A stretch of 64,000 nt of DNA. Source: Diaporthe sp. PMI_573 (Eukaryota > Ascomycota > Sordariomycetes > Diaporthales > Diaporthaceae). A model generated the notes under the pieces. It did no database searches and was not told the origin of the DNA. It worked only from the letters and a program-made list of their open reading frames with translations. Positions 30,201 through 39,483 of this stretch are shown piece after piece. The first letter of the stretch is position 1; each line of letters opens with the position of its first letter. The stretch spans positions 620,001 through 684,000 of the forward strand of contig JAJTUP010000032.1 of the NCBI GenBank assembly GCA_021399435.1. The letters run 5' to 3'. The position numbers and the translations under genes were made by a program.

Positions 30201-31427
30201 ATGGCAGACTACTTCAATACGAAGAACCTCAACGCGTTCCTAGCGAAGCCACAGGACTGGAACGACTGGAACCACGAATTCGAACTTCAAGTCCAAACCT
30301 ACGGACTCAAATCCCAAATCATCAACAAAACTCCACTCCTCCCTCAACCAGAAATGCCAGACATTCGAAAGAAGAAATACATCAAAAAACCACATGCACA
30401 ACGATACGCGCGATCCCAAACAGTGGACAATGAAGAGGAGGATGAAGAGACCATCCAAGACAAAGAGAATGGCCAGTGGATGATAAGCGACCTGACCGAC
30501 AATGGGGTCAAGATGTTTAATTCCGATCTAAACTGGTATAAACAACTCGAATCAACATACGAGAAGGAAAGACTGTCCATCGAGAAGCTTACAAAATGGA
30601 TGCTGAGCACTGTATCCCCAGCGTACAAAAGCCACTGCTATATTGCTGAGACCCCGCTGTGGGAATGGCATCAGAACCTAAAGGCACGATGCGGCCTCTC
30701 GTTGGTAGACGAGAAAATGGAAATACGAGCGGCATACAAGAAAGCTCTCAAACCACCAAAGAACCTCAGAGAGGCTTCCTCCTGGGTTGACAAGTGGGAA
30801 GCAATCATGGCCAGGGGTCTCCAAAAGGGACTACCCGAAGCCAAAGATACGGTAGCATGGGTTCCAGACCTATTGCAAGCTGTAAAGGGGATCCTGCCCA
30901 TGTGGGCAGTTTCCGTAAGACAAATCCGAAGACAAGCGATTGCAGATGGGAACCTCACATTCCGGGAAATAGGGAATGACCTCCGTCAAGAACTTGCAGC
31001 CCTAGACTCGCCCCAAACAGCTAGAGCATCAAAAGGGGCATTTGCAACAAAGTACGATGGTATAGAAGACCATGGCAGTGAGATTGGGGACGCCCACACT
31101 GCAGAGGATCATAACCCGCCACGGAGAGGTGCGACTGGTTCACGAGGAGGCCGCGGTGGAAGAAAGCGCGCCCAGCAAGAAAATGCTGAAGGCTGCCCCG
31201 CCTGCGAGATGCCTCACGCCCTTGCACAATGCTTTTATGTCTTTCCGGAAAAAGCCTACCCTGGCTTTAAAACTAGGGAACACGTGAAAAGGCGTGTCGA
31301 AGAGGCCCTTGCGAACAACGCTGACCTTCAAGCACAGGTCCGAGCCCTCAAGGGACCGAGATCGAAATCCAAGTCCAAAACCCCTCGTCCGACGAAAGAA
31401 GAAGCCGTCGAGGAAGTCGATGATTGA
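30201..31427 (+). CDS. copia-B gag
   Basis: A 408-residue capsid/nucleocapsid protein. ATG 30201 is 35 bp after the 5' LTR. The body is charged and helical, with a capsid-like core around LSIEKLTKWMLSTVSP and WEWHQNLKARCGLS. It is followed by an RGG-rich basic stretch (GSRGGRGGRKRA) and a cysteine/histidine segment CPACEMPHALAQC. It ends in a TGA at 31425-31427 followed by C, and pol continues in the same frame with no other stop. Gag-pol is therefore probably made by reading through this stop. Confidence 0.85.
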   Translation: MADYFNTKNLNAFLAKPQDWNDWNHEFELQVQTYGLKSQIINKTPLLPQPEMPDIRKKKYIKKPHAQRYARSQTVDNEEEDEETIQDKENGQWMISDLTDNGVKMFNSDLNWYKQLESTYEKERLSIEKLTKWMLSTVSPAYKSHCYIAETPLWEWHQNLKARCGLSLVDEKMEIRAAYKKALKPPKNLREASSWVDKWEAIMARGLQKGLPEAKDTVAWVPDLLQAVKGILPMWAVSVRQIRRQAIADGNLTFREIGNDLRQELAALDSPQTARASKGAFATKYDGIEDHGSEIGDAHTAEDHNPPRRGATGSRGGRGGRKRAQQENAEGCPACEMPHALAQCFYVFPEKAYPGFKTREHVKRRVEEALANNADLQAQVRALKGPRSKSKSKTPRPTKEEAVEEVDD

Positions 31428-34400
31428 CTCCCGGGGTACTGTGTTGCCAGTATAGAAGCTAGGGGAGCTTTTGCCATAAACGCAAAAGAATACCCTCTTC
31501 GACACTCGGTAATACTTGACCCAGCGAGTACGATCTCGATCACGAACAACAACGAGCGTCTGTTCAACACGAGACCAGCCACACACGATGACTACCTGTG
31601 GGCCGGAGACAGACAACTACCAGTACGCGCATACGGCACAATGCCGGTCCGCACTGGACCAACAATCCTACACCTCGAAAACGTTGCCCTCTGCCCGCGA
31701 CTCCTCACAACACTCGTTTCTCTCAGACAACTCCGAAGGAAGGGCATCTTCTGGGATAACGAACATGACCCAACAACACTGAAACGACGTGACAGGTCGA
31801 CCCTGTGCAAACTCAGGGATATTCACGGCCAATATGTCATCGAGTACCAACCACACGAAATACAAAGTTCCTTCAACACATGGAGGAAGAAACACACAAC
31901 ATACACCAAAAGGAGACCACTCACCAGCGAAGCCATCCTCTGGCATGGTCGCCTTGGTCATCCGGGTCCGAGCGCGCTTGAGCACCTAGTTGCCTCATCT
32001 CAGGGGGTGCGCATTCGGGGACCAACAACAGTCGAATGTGAAGCCTGTGCCTTAGCCAAGATCACGAGGCAAATCCGTCGAGCACCGAGGGAGATCCTCG
32101 AACGAGAAGGTGAAAGAATAGCACTTGACTTTCACGACTATGAACCAGGGATCAACAACTATACGTCGCAACTATTGCTCACCTGCAGAGTATCAGGACT
32201 TAGCTGGGACTATTATTTAGAGAGCCGCGACAGCACAACCCTGCTCAACATCATGAAATCCTTTCTAGGGATGATGCAGACGCAATACAACACCAAGGTC
32301 AAAATCATCGAATGTGACGGAGAACTGTTCAGCCGAAGACGAGCTGTCAGAGAATTTCTCGAGTCAAAACATATCAAGATCGAGCCCTCAGCACCCAACA
32401 CACAAGCACAAAACGGAGGAGCCGAGCGCTCAGGGGGTGTGATCAAGGAGAAGATGCGTGCAATGCGAACAAGCTCAAAACTCCCACACTCTCTTTGGCC
32501 CGAAATTGGACGAACAACCGTCTATCTCAACAACCGAACACCAAATTACGGACTGGACTGGAAGACACCCTACTACCAATTTCACTCAGCGATTGCCAAA
32601 CGCTTGGGTATCCCACGACCAGATCCAAGACCAGATCAAACCCATCTTCGCGTTTTTGGCTGCAAGGCCTACGCGATGACCTCAGACGCACAGCTCAAGA
32701 AAAGAGGACGTCAACGTCTCGAGCCACGTGCATGGATTGGTTACCTTGTTGGATACCGATCATCGAACATCTACCGGATATGGATTCCCTCTACCGGAAA
32801 GATTGTCAATACAAGAGACGTGATCTTTAATGAGCACGAAGTGTTTGATGGGAATTGGGAAGGCTTCAAAGATGAGCTTCTCACCACAGACATCAATCGT
32901 CTCGCGGAGTGGACAAGAAAATACGCCCTCCCAGACGACAACACAATACCGGAACCGGAAGGAGAAGATCTAATTGAAGAAGACTCCCCGGAAGAAAACT
33001 CCGAAGAAACTCAAGGACCTGTTGCCGATAGCATCCAGGAGGCAGACGTAGAGACTGCAGAGGATGATCGCTCCGAGGCGGACCGAGAAAACGGCCCCTA
33101 CACAGAAGCCAAGTTCACCCTGCTACCTACTCCTCCTCGATCGCCGCCATCAGCCCTGCTCGCACACACAATTCAAACCCAGTCTGACGAAGAAATGCCG
33201 TCTACTGAAGAAAATCAAAAGACAAGCCCGTGGCAGGCCGCATTCATCGCTGGCACAAAATCTGCCCGGATGGCCAAGTCAGAAGGAAAATACCTGACGA
33301 AGGCACAAATTGAAAGACGCTTGCGTCAGGGGGTGAAGTTGAAAAGAAACAACCTCCCCGAGCCACCAAGATGGCATAATGATCTAGAAAACCATCCACT
33401 TGGACCAATGTTCAGACAAGCAGAAGCTGACCATCTACAGAGCCATACCGAGATGAAATCATGGACCGAGATCCTCAAGAAAGACAGCCGCGCAGCAGGA
33501 AAACAAATCCTGGACTGCATGTGGGTATATGTCTACAAGTTCAACAAGCATGGCGTTCTTCAGAAGTGCAAAGCACGACTCGTTGTACGCGGAGACCAAC
33601 AAGCGCGAGGACAAACCCAAGAAACCTACGCAGCCACTCTTGCGGGACGGTCATTCAGGACACTCATCGCCATCGCAAATAAGTTTGACCTCGAGCTGAT
33701 CCAATACGACGTGGTGAACGCGTTCGTACATGCTCCGATCGATCAAGATATCTTCATGAGAATGCCACGAGGATACGAAAAGAAAGGCACGATCCTGATG
33801 CTGAACAAAGCACTCTACGGGTTGCGGATTTCACCACTACTTTGGCAAAAGGAGTTCACCAAGACACTCGCCCAGTGTGGTTACAAACAAGTCCCGCACG
33901 AACCCTGTTGCTACATCAAGAACGGCATCCTGGTCTTCTTCTACGTTGACGACATCATCGTTGCGTACCGAAAGAATAGACAAGAACAAGTCGATGAACT
34001 CGCCCAACAACTCCAAGTGAAGTATAAAATCTGCGGAGGGGATCCAATTCAATGGTTCCTGGGCATGGAGATTCTCCGAGACCGAACAAACAGACGGATC
34101 TGGCTGGCCCAGACCGCCTACATTGAGAAGATCGCCAAATTGGCTAACACGAAGAATCTCTCCCACACAGTCCCCATGACAGCCGAAGAGCTGATGCCAC
34201 GAAAAGACGCCGCCACCGAAGCCGAAGTCCAGACCTATCAACGAAAGATCGGGTCACTACTATTCGCCGCCATATCCACACGACCAGATATTGCATTTGC
34301 CACGTCACGGCTTGCAAGATTCCTGACAAATCCGAGTCAAAAACACCACGATGCTGCAGACCGTGTGCTGCTCTATCTCGAAAGCACCAAACACCTTGCT

Positions 34401-34973
34401 CTATGCTTCAAGGACACCGAAGAGTTAGTTGTCGCAAGCGATGCGTCTTTCGCAGACAACACCCTCGATCGGAAAAGTTCCCAAGCATTCGCAATGCAGC
34501 TGTTTGGAGGCCTGATCGGATGGAGAGCAAACAAGCAAGACACGGTCACTACATCAACCACAGAGGCAGAGCTCCTTGCTCTCGCTCAAGCAGCAAAAGA
34601 GACCTTGTTCGTGAGCAGACTTCTCACTGAACTCTCAGTGGAATTGGACGACAAGAAAATCAAGATCGAGTGTGACAACACCCAGACGATCAAGTTGGTC
34701 AACTCCGAAATCACAACACTCAAGACAAAATTACGGCACGTGGACATACACAATCATTGGTTAAGGCAAGAAGTACAAGAAGGCACAATCAAGGTGGAAT
34801 ATACACCTACAGCACAAATGATGGCAGACGGGTTGACGAAAGCATTACCGGCTGGAAAATGGAATGGATTTCTCCACCAGTTGGGCTTAGAAAGTTTGGA
34901 AACAAGACATGGAGAGAACATCCTACGGGACGATCCCATGAGAAACAGGCTGGAAGCAGTGGAAAAGGGATGA
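31428..34973 (+). CDS. copia-B pol: protease, integrase, reverse transcriptase, RNase H
   Basis: Open from the codon after the gag TGA to 34973, in the gag frame; the first ATG (31641) lies after the protease, so initiation there would lose it. Order: protease-like VILDPASTISI; HHCC integrase zinc region (WHGRLGHPGPSALEHL...CEACALAK); integrase core with LDFHDYEPG, IIECDGE and NGGAERSGG; reverse transcriptase CKARLVVRGD, YDVVNAFVHAPI, LNKALYGLRISP and catalytic FFYVDDIIV; RNase H ASDASFAD, STTEAELLAL and MADGLTKALP. No frame disruption. All domains needed for transposition seem present, though the protease has Pro where DSG/DTG-type sites have Ser or Thr. Confidence 0.9.
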   Translation, partial: LPGYCVASIEARGAFAINAKEYPLRHSVILDPASTISITNNNERLFNTRPATHDDYLWAGDRQLPVRAYGTMPVRTGPTILHLENVALCPRLLTTLVSLRQLRRKGIFWDNEHDPTTLKRRDRSTLCKLRDIHGQYVIEYQPHEIQSSFNTWRKKHTTYTKRRPLTSEAILWHGRLGHPGPSALEHLVASSQGVRIRGPTTVECEACALAKITRQIRRAPREILEREGERIALDFHDYEPGINNYTSQLLLTCRVSGLSWDYYLESRDSTTLLNIMKSFLGMMQTQYNTKVKIIECDGELFSRRRAVREFLESKHIKIEPSAPNTQAQNGGAERSGGVIKEKMRAMRTSSKLPHSLWPEIGRTTVYLNNRTPNYGLDWKTPYYQFHSAIAKRLGIPRPDPRPDQTHLRVFGCKAYAMTSDAQLKKRGRQRLEPRAWIGYLVGYRSSNIYRIWIPSTGKIVNTRDVIFNEHEVFDGNWEGFKDELLTTDINRLAEWTRKYALPDDNTIPEPEGEDLIEEDSPEENSEETQGPVADSIQEADVETAEDDRSEADRENGPYTEAKFTLLPTPPRSPPSALLAHTIQTQSDEEMPSTEENQKTSPWQAAFIAGTKSARMAKSEGKYLTKAQIERRLRQGVKLKRNNLPEPPRWHNDLENHPLGPMFRQAEADHLQSHTEMKSWTEILKKDSRAAGKQILDCMWVYVYKFNKHGVLQKCKARLVVRGDQQARGQTQETYAATLAGRSFRTLIAIANKFDLELIQYDVVNAFVHAPIDQDIFMRMPRGYEKKGTILMLNKALYGLRISPLLWQKEFTKTLAQCGYKQVPHEPCCYIKNGILVFFYVDDIIVAYRKNRQEQVDELAQQLQVKYKICGGDPIQWFLGMEILRDRTNRRIWLAQTAYIEKIAKLANTKNLSHTVPMTAEELMPRKDAATEAEVQTYQRKIGSLLFAAISTRPDIAFATSRLARFLTNPSQKHHDAADRVLLYLESTKHLALCFKDTEELVVASDASFADNTLDRKSSQAFAMQLFGGLIGWRANKQDTVTTSTTEAELLALAQAAKETLFVSRLLTELSVELDDKKIKIECDNTQTIKLVNSEITTLKTKLRHVDIHNHWLRQEVQEGTIKVEYTPTAQMMADGLTKALPAGKWNGFLHQLGLESLETRHGENILRDDPMRNRLEAVEKG

Positions 34974-35272
34974 AATTACAGACTCCCAGTACCTGCCAGT
35001 CTGAGGGGGTTGGATGGATGGATTTTATTTCGCCCGGGGGGACACACCCCAGAGGGCCTTTGCGCTAAGCTATTTTCGTTTCGTACGGTTCTTCCATAAT
35101 CACCCGAAGCCCCACAATTTCACTCTACTGACTGGTCCAATCTGATGTATATGCAGTGACAGGCCTGCTTGAAGGCCAACTTCTCCAAGTGTTCAGCATC
35201 CTATCCTCAGCAGCTGAAGCACGGTCTGCCAAAATGAGACTGTATGATGTTAGTAGGATTCAATCTGAATAG

Positions 35273-38200
35273 TTAGTGTGCCTGAGGCTTCTGGTCCATG
35301 TCAAGCCTCCCCGTTGCAATGGCAAATTTGATCGTCGCCCGTACTGCCCGCATGTCTGGTGTCCATTTGTCACCGTCAGACGCCGCCTTTCCCCCCAGGA
35401 AGTATGATAGGTTTCCCATCTTTGCCTGTGAGCATCGCAACATGCCTTCCCGTTGCGCGGTCCATTTTGCACAGCGGAATAGGAAGTGTTCCACTGTCTC
35501 TGATGCTAGCCCGCATTCGCAAGTGTCCGATTCCACCGTTCCTATCTTGCATAGAAAGCTGTTAAGTCTCACCATTCCGGTGCGGAGCTGTGATAGTACG
35601 TCTGCTTCCTTCCTCTTCAGCGGGTCATATAGAGTACGGGTATGCTTGCCTGGCAGTGCCGTATCTATCTGCTTCGAGCATTTCCCGACTCTTTCTGGTA
35701 GTGTTCTTGTTTGCCGCTGCTTGGTTATCGCTAGTCTTATCCTTGTGGATCTTGCTAGATGTGGTGGCACATCTGGTCTGCATTCTCCTTCTGTGGCCTT
35801 CCGCGCTGCTGCTTTGGCTTTTGGTCCCAGCGCAAAATCCTCTTCTCCTGCTGGAACCCACAACATCCGGAGAGAGTGGCCCTCGTCTTCGAGACGCTTC
35901 ATATGGTCGTATATTTGCCGTATGATCTGTTGGCCGGATTGTTGTCGTGGCCGCCGTATGGCTTCTAGTGCGGAGCGGCTGCTCGTCATGACAGTCACAT
36001 CCCGCCAGCAGAGTCCAGACGGCATACATCTCAATACCATCTCTATAGCTCCCAACTCGGCGATGTATAGGTTCAGCTCCTCCGTCAAGCCGAGAGTGAT
36101 GGAGTAGCTGGCCACTACCTCGTCATCTTTGTTGATCGCCGTATCTCGTACGACACCTCCCATGCCTACCATGCCCCTTCTCTGCGAGGAGCAGGTGGCA
36201 ATAACTATGCCATTCACCCTCTTTGCTTCTTCCACCGCTCTCTCCCGGTCAGGGTCGCACGACACCGGGATACGGTTCCTCCATGGCGGTAACGCGTACT
36301 CCCGAATGATCTCCATTCGTTCAGTGGCTGTTTCCCCTTGTACTTGAGCAACCCTCTGCATCGGCGATACGAATCGGCGACACACTTTCACTTTCAGTGT
36401 CGCCAACGGGTGTGTCCTGGGAAGGGTCCGGAGGTTGATCCAAAACCTTGTTGCCGCTTGCGCATGCCGTTCTTGCACCGGTTGGATGCTAGCTTCGGCC
36501 TCTGCCACCGCCGTTGCGACGGTCCGGAAAGCCCCCGTGATCGCCTGTGCTCCGACCATCTGTGCCTTGTCCAGCCAAGCAGCTTCTCTAATGCCACATG
36601 AGTGCGCCCACACGCTGGACGCATAGTCCATGGTGGGAGCTACTGTTGCTACGAACAGTTGTCTCGCAGTCCGCGGTGACAGCATCTTCAGTCTTCTCAG
36701 ACACATAGCAGCCGAGAGCCCCTTTGCGGCGGCTCTAGCTATGTGTTCCTTGTACCGCAGTTTCGCGTCCATGACCACTCCCAGGATCTTGGCGCTCGCC
36801 TTGGGCTTGACTACTTTTCCTTTGATCATGAACGCTTTGTCGCTGGTACGCGCGGCGTTTCGCGTGAAATGCACGATGGTCGTCTTGTCTCCGTTGAACG
36901 TCGCACCGCTCCGTCTTTCCCAGCCCAGTGCTTCGTCTATAATTGATTGGATGCCGGCTCGATTCTCCTCCGCTGTTGGTCCCACCACCCAGGCTGAGTA
37001 GTCGTCCACGAATGCCATCGAACCACCTCTTGCGTTGATTCTTCTCTGCACCAAATCTGCATTGAAGAACAGGAACAACACCGGCGACAGTGGTGATCCT
37101 TGCGGGAGACCTGCCTGTGGCAACTCCCGTAGCTGTGACTTGTACCCATTTACCACCACGGTGGCCATGCGTCCAGAGCAGAAGGCGTCAATCCATCTCA
37201 CCAGTCCACCAGGTATGCCTCTCGCCTTCAGCCTCTCCAGTAGTCGTTCTTTGAACACTCCGTTGTAAGCACCCTTGACGTCGAAACTGATCAGACTGAG
37301 CACCCTGCCGGCCCTCCATGCCTTGTAGATCTGCTCCTGCAGCAGTATCAGTGCTTGTTCGGCTGACCTTCGCTTCCTTGCCCCGAAGTGGTTTGCAGGC
37401 AGCAGTCCATAGCTTTCCACTACATAGGATACCCGCTCTGCAACGGCTGCCTCGAGTATCTTGCCCAGTGTTGACAGCAGGGATATCGGTCTCCATGCCC
37501 TGGCCACTGTGTAGTCTCCCTTGTCTGCTTTCTTTAGCGGGATGATCTTCGCACTCCTCCACTGGTGGGGTACCACACCGTCCCTGAGGGAAGTGTCGAA
37601 AAGGTGCAAGACACGGTATCTAACCACTGGCCAAAGCTGTTTCCACACCATTGCTGGCAGACCATCCTCTCCAGGTGCTTTCCAAGGTTTCGCTGCTAGC
37701 ACTTTTTCTTCAACTTCCTCCATGGTGAGGTCTGGCATGTGCACTTCCGTCCGTTGCGGTCGCTCGCCTTCATCGTCAATCTTAGCCGGCAACGGGGGGA
37801 AGAACGTGCTGAGCAGCTCCTCTGCCTGCTCCACCGTATCTTCCGTGGTGGAACCGTCCTCCCTCTTCAAAGGGGGCACCCTGTCGTCCATAACACCTGT
37901 TTCTGGTTTTAAGTACTTGGCCGCCTTCCATATGTTGACATCTTCTGCCAGGAAGTCGTCCCAGTGCAGTTTTTTCTGTTTCCGGATGGCATCATGGTAC
38001 TCCTTGGATGCTTCCTTGGCCCGTCTTTCCAGGTCGGGCCTCACTTGGCCTGCTCGCCGCTGTGCCCTGGCCTGATTTCGCCAGAATGTGTACACCCGCC
38101 GAAGTCCTGTCAAATCCTTCGTCCACCAGCGCTTCGCGTACGGTACTGGTTGTGCTCGGGGTGTCAGATCGTGGATCGCCTCGAGGACGACCCTCATTAA

Positions 38201-39052
38201 CTGGTCTGTCTGCTCCTGCACACCGACAGTCCAGGGGAGCTCTCGGAGATTTTTCTTCACCCTGGTTCTGATTGTTGTCCATGGTGCGTTCTTGAACGAC
38301 AGTCTTTCCGTGACAATCCGATCAGGCATCGCGAGATCGAACGTCGTTTGGATCGCCCGGTGGTCCGATCCGTGTTCTGTCGGGTGTATGGAGCACGTCA
38401 CCATTTCGTCTGCCAGTTTTGCCGTCGCCAGCATCAGGTCGATTGTGCTTTCCTTGTCGGGGCCTTGCCATGTCTTTGTGCCTCTCGGGAGGAGGCTGCA
38501 TAGGCCGTGCTCGTTCATGACGTCGATAATCGGTTCGGCCTCGCCTTGCCTTGCCAAGGCCACGTCGTCTCCTCCCCATAGCCGGTCGTGCTGATTAAAA
38601 TCTCCGGCCAGAATGACGTCCACCGCCATCCCTGACCTGCTCCTGAGGTCGAGGATCACCTGGTGCAGGGTATGGCATGTATTTCGAAGAGCCTGGGGCT
38701 TGCGTCCCGGCACATACACTGACACAACCAACATTATTCGGTCCGGAAGTCGTATGGCTGCTGCTGTCAAGTCCGAGGACTGTATTGGTACTTGGTCGGC
38801 CCCCAAGTCCCTATTCACCCACAACATGCTCCGGATCGGCCATCTGCCATCTCTCCAAATCGTAGGGACCATTTTAATCCATCTGGGATGCCCCATAGGG
38901 ACTGTTAATAGTTTGCCGTCACTTTTCCATGCCTGTGGTTCTTGGACTGCCACAACTGCAAAATCCTGGAGTCGCGTATCGTTCATTAGGCTCTCGTGTA
39001 CCGTGTCCTGTTTTCTTACATTCAGTTGGATGACCTGGAATATTCTACTCAT
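35273..39052 (-). CDS. LINE copy 2 ORF2, endonuclease-reverse transcriptase-RNase H
   Basis: Minus-strand frame of 1259 residues from the ATG at 39052, equivalent to ATG 6414 of copy 1. It has the same endonuclease, AFVDDYS reverse transcriptase, RNase H-like and CCHC parts. The frame is open upstream to 39391 because it reads antisense through the LTR, but the ATG overlapping the ORF1 stop is the natural start. Differences from copy 1 include Gly to Ser in the AWK(G/S)DGK segment and Met to Val in IGT(M/V)ES. Without ORF1 it could not move by itself, but the enzyme could still act. Confidence 0.88.
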   Translation of the reverse strand: MSRIFQVIQLNVRKQDTVHESLMNDTRLQDFAVVAVQEPQAWKSDGKLLTVPMGHPRWIKMVPTIWRDGRWPIRSMLWVNRDLGADQVPIQSSDLTAAAIRLPDRIMLVVSVYVPGRKPQALRNTCHTLHQVILDLRSRSGMAVDVILAGDFNQHDRLWGGDDVALARQGEAEPIIDVMNEHGLCSLLPRGTKTWQGPDKESTIDLMLATAKLADEMVTCSIHPTEHGSDHRAIQTTFDLAMPDRIVTERLSFKNAPWTTIRTRVKKNLRELPWTVGVQEQTDQLMRVVLEAIHDLTPRAQPVPYAKRWWTKDLTGLRRVYTFWRNQARAQRRAGQVRPDLERRAKEASKEYHDAIRKQKKLHWDDFLAEDVNIWKAAKYLKPETGVMDDRVPPLKREDGSTTEDTVEQAEELLSTFFPPLPAKIDDEGERPQRTEVHMPDLTMEEVEEKVLAAKPWKAPGEDGLPAMVWKQLWPVVRYRVLHLFDTSLRDGVVPHQWRSAKIIPLKKADKGDYTVARAWRPISLLSTLGKILEAAVAERVSYVVESYGLLPANHFGARKRRSAEQALILLQEQIYKAWRAGRVLSLISFDVKGAYNGVFKERLLERLKARGIPGGLVRWIDAFCSGRMATVVVNGYKSQLRELPQAGLPQGSPLSPVLFLFFNADLVQRRINARGGSMAFVDDYSAWVVGPTAEENRAGIQSIIDEALGWERRSGATFNGDKTTIVHFTRNAARTSDKAFMIKGKVVKPKASAKILGVVMDAKLRYKEHIARAAAKGLSAAMCLRRLKMLSPRTARQLFVATVAPTMDYASSVWAHSCGIREAAWLDKAQMVGAQAITGAFRTVATAVAEAEASIQPVQERHAQAATRFWINLRTLPRTHPLATLKVKVCRRFVSPMQRVAQVQGETATERMEIIREYALPPWRNRIPVSCDPDRERAVEEAKRVNGIVIATCSSQRRGMVGMGGVVRDTAINKDDEVVASYSITLGLTEELNLYIAELGAIEMVLRCMPSGLCWRDVTVMTSSRSALEAIRRPRQQSGQQIIRQIYDHMKRLEDEGHSLRMLWVPAGEEDFALGPKAKAAARKATEGECRPDVPPHLARSTRIRLAITKQRQTRTLPERVGKCSKQIDTALPGKHTRTLYDPLKRKEADVLSQLRTGMVRLNSFLCKIGTVESDTCECGLASETVEHFLFRCAKWTAQREGMLRCSQAKMGNLSYFLGGKAASDGDKWTPDMRAVRATIKFAIATGRLDMDQKPQAH

Positions 39053-39288
39053 GCCGAGTAGGGTAGAGTTTCGGGCAGCTGCGACTGAACGACTCGTGCG
39101 GTCCACCACAGGGTACGCACTTGGGTACCTGCGTCTGGCACTCACTATGATGGTGGTCTTCGGCAGCGCACCTCGCACATACCCGATTCTTGCTGCACGA
39201 GAAAGCCTTGTGGCCGAGCTCCTGGCAGTTGTAGCATTGTATCGGTCCGGCTCTCCGCTCGAACACGCTAGTGTACGCCGATTCACGG
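39045..39288 (-). pseudogene. LINE copy 2 ORF1, C-terminal remnant
   Basis: Only the last roughly 80 codons of ORF1 remain, including the three cysteine/histidine knuckles. Upstream sequence is copia-B LTR. It overlaps ORF2 by the same ATGAGTAG as in copy 1. Confidence 0.85.
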
Positions 39289-39483
39289 TGTCAGATGTGA
39301 CGGGTAGCCAAGAGGTGTATGCCTGAGGCATCAATATGTCCGTCATGACAAAACCAGCCCCCCAACGGGTGGGGTCGCACGAGAGAACCAAGACAAGAGA
39401 TCATCACAATACACACAGTTACCACCCCATCAATTGGACCATAATTACACGTCCCACATACCTAAAAGGGTGATAATCTGACA
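39289..39483 (+). repeat. copia-B 3' LTR
   Basis: Matches the 5' LTR along its full length with the same termini. Its left side directly abuts the truncated 5' end of LINE copy 2 rather than the element's own polypurine tract. Confidence 0.88.

Larger units (their letters stand above)
35010..39288 (-). mobile_element. LINE copy 2, 5'-truncated, nested in copia-B
   Basis: Antisense copy of the LINE at 5004-10456, starting inside ORF1 at the position equal to about 6181 and running through ORF2 to the same CCATCC-repeat tail. ORF2 proteins of the two copies differ at only about a handful of residues, so both are recent. Truncation of the 5' end is typical of target-primed reverse transcription. 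Its 5' end touches the copia-B 3' LTR and its 3' tail touches the polypurine tract. No clear target-site duplication. Confidence 0.9.
29973..39483 (+). mobile_element. Ty1/copia retrotransposon with two LTRs (copia-B), LINE nested inside
   Basis: A 194-bp 5' LTR, internal region with gag and pol, polypurine tract GAGGGGG at 35003-35009, and a 195-bp 3' LTR at 39289-39483. The LTRs differ at about four bases and one indel, so the insertion is not brand new, or the LTRs come from different copies. Flanking pentamers (ATTTT left, GTTGA right) do not match. Between the polypurine tract and the 3' LTR lies a 4.3-kb antisense LINE. Without it the element is about 5.2 kb. Confidence 0.9.

Noticed and set aside
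35298..39326. Long plus-strand frames opposite LINE copy 2, and minus-strand frames opposite copy 1
   Set aside because: They are antisense to a well-supported ORF2, occur identically in both copies and carry no domain.
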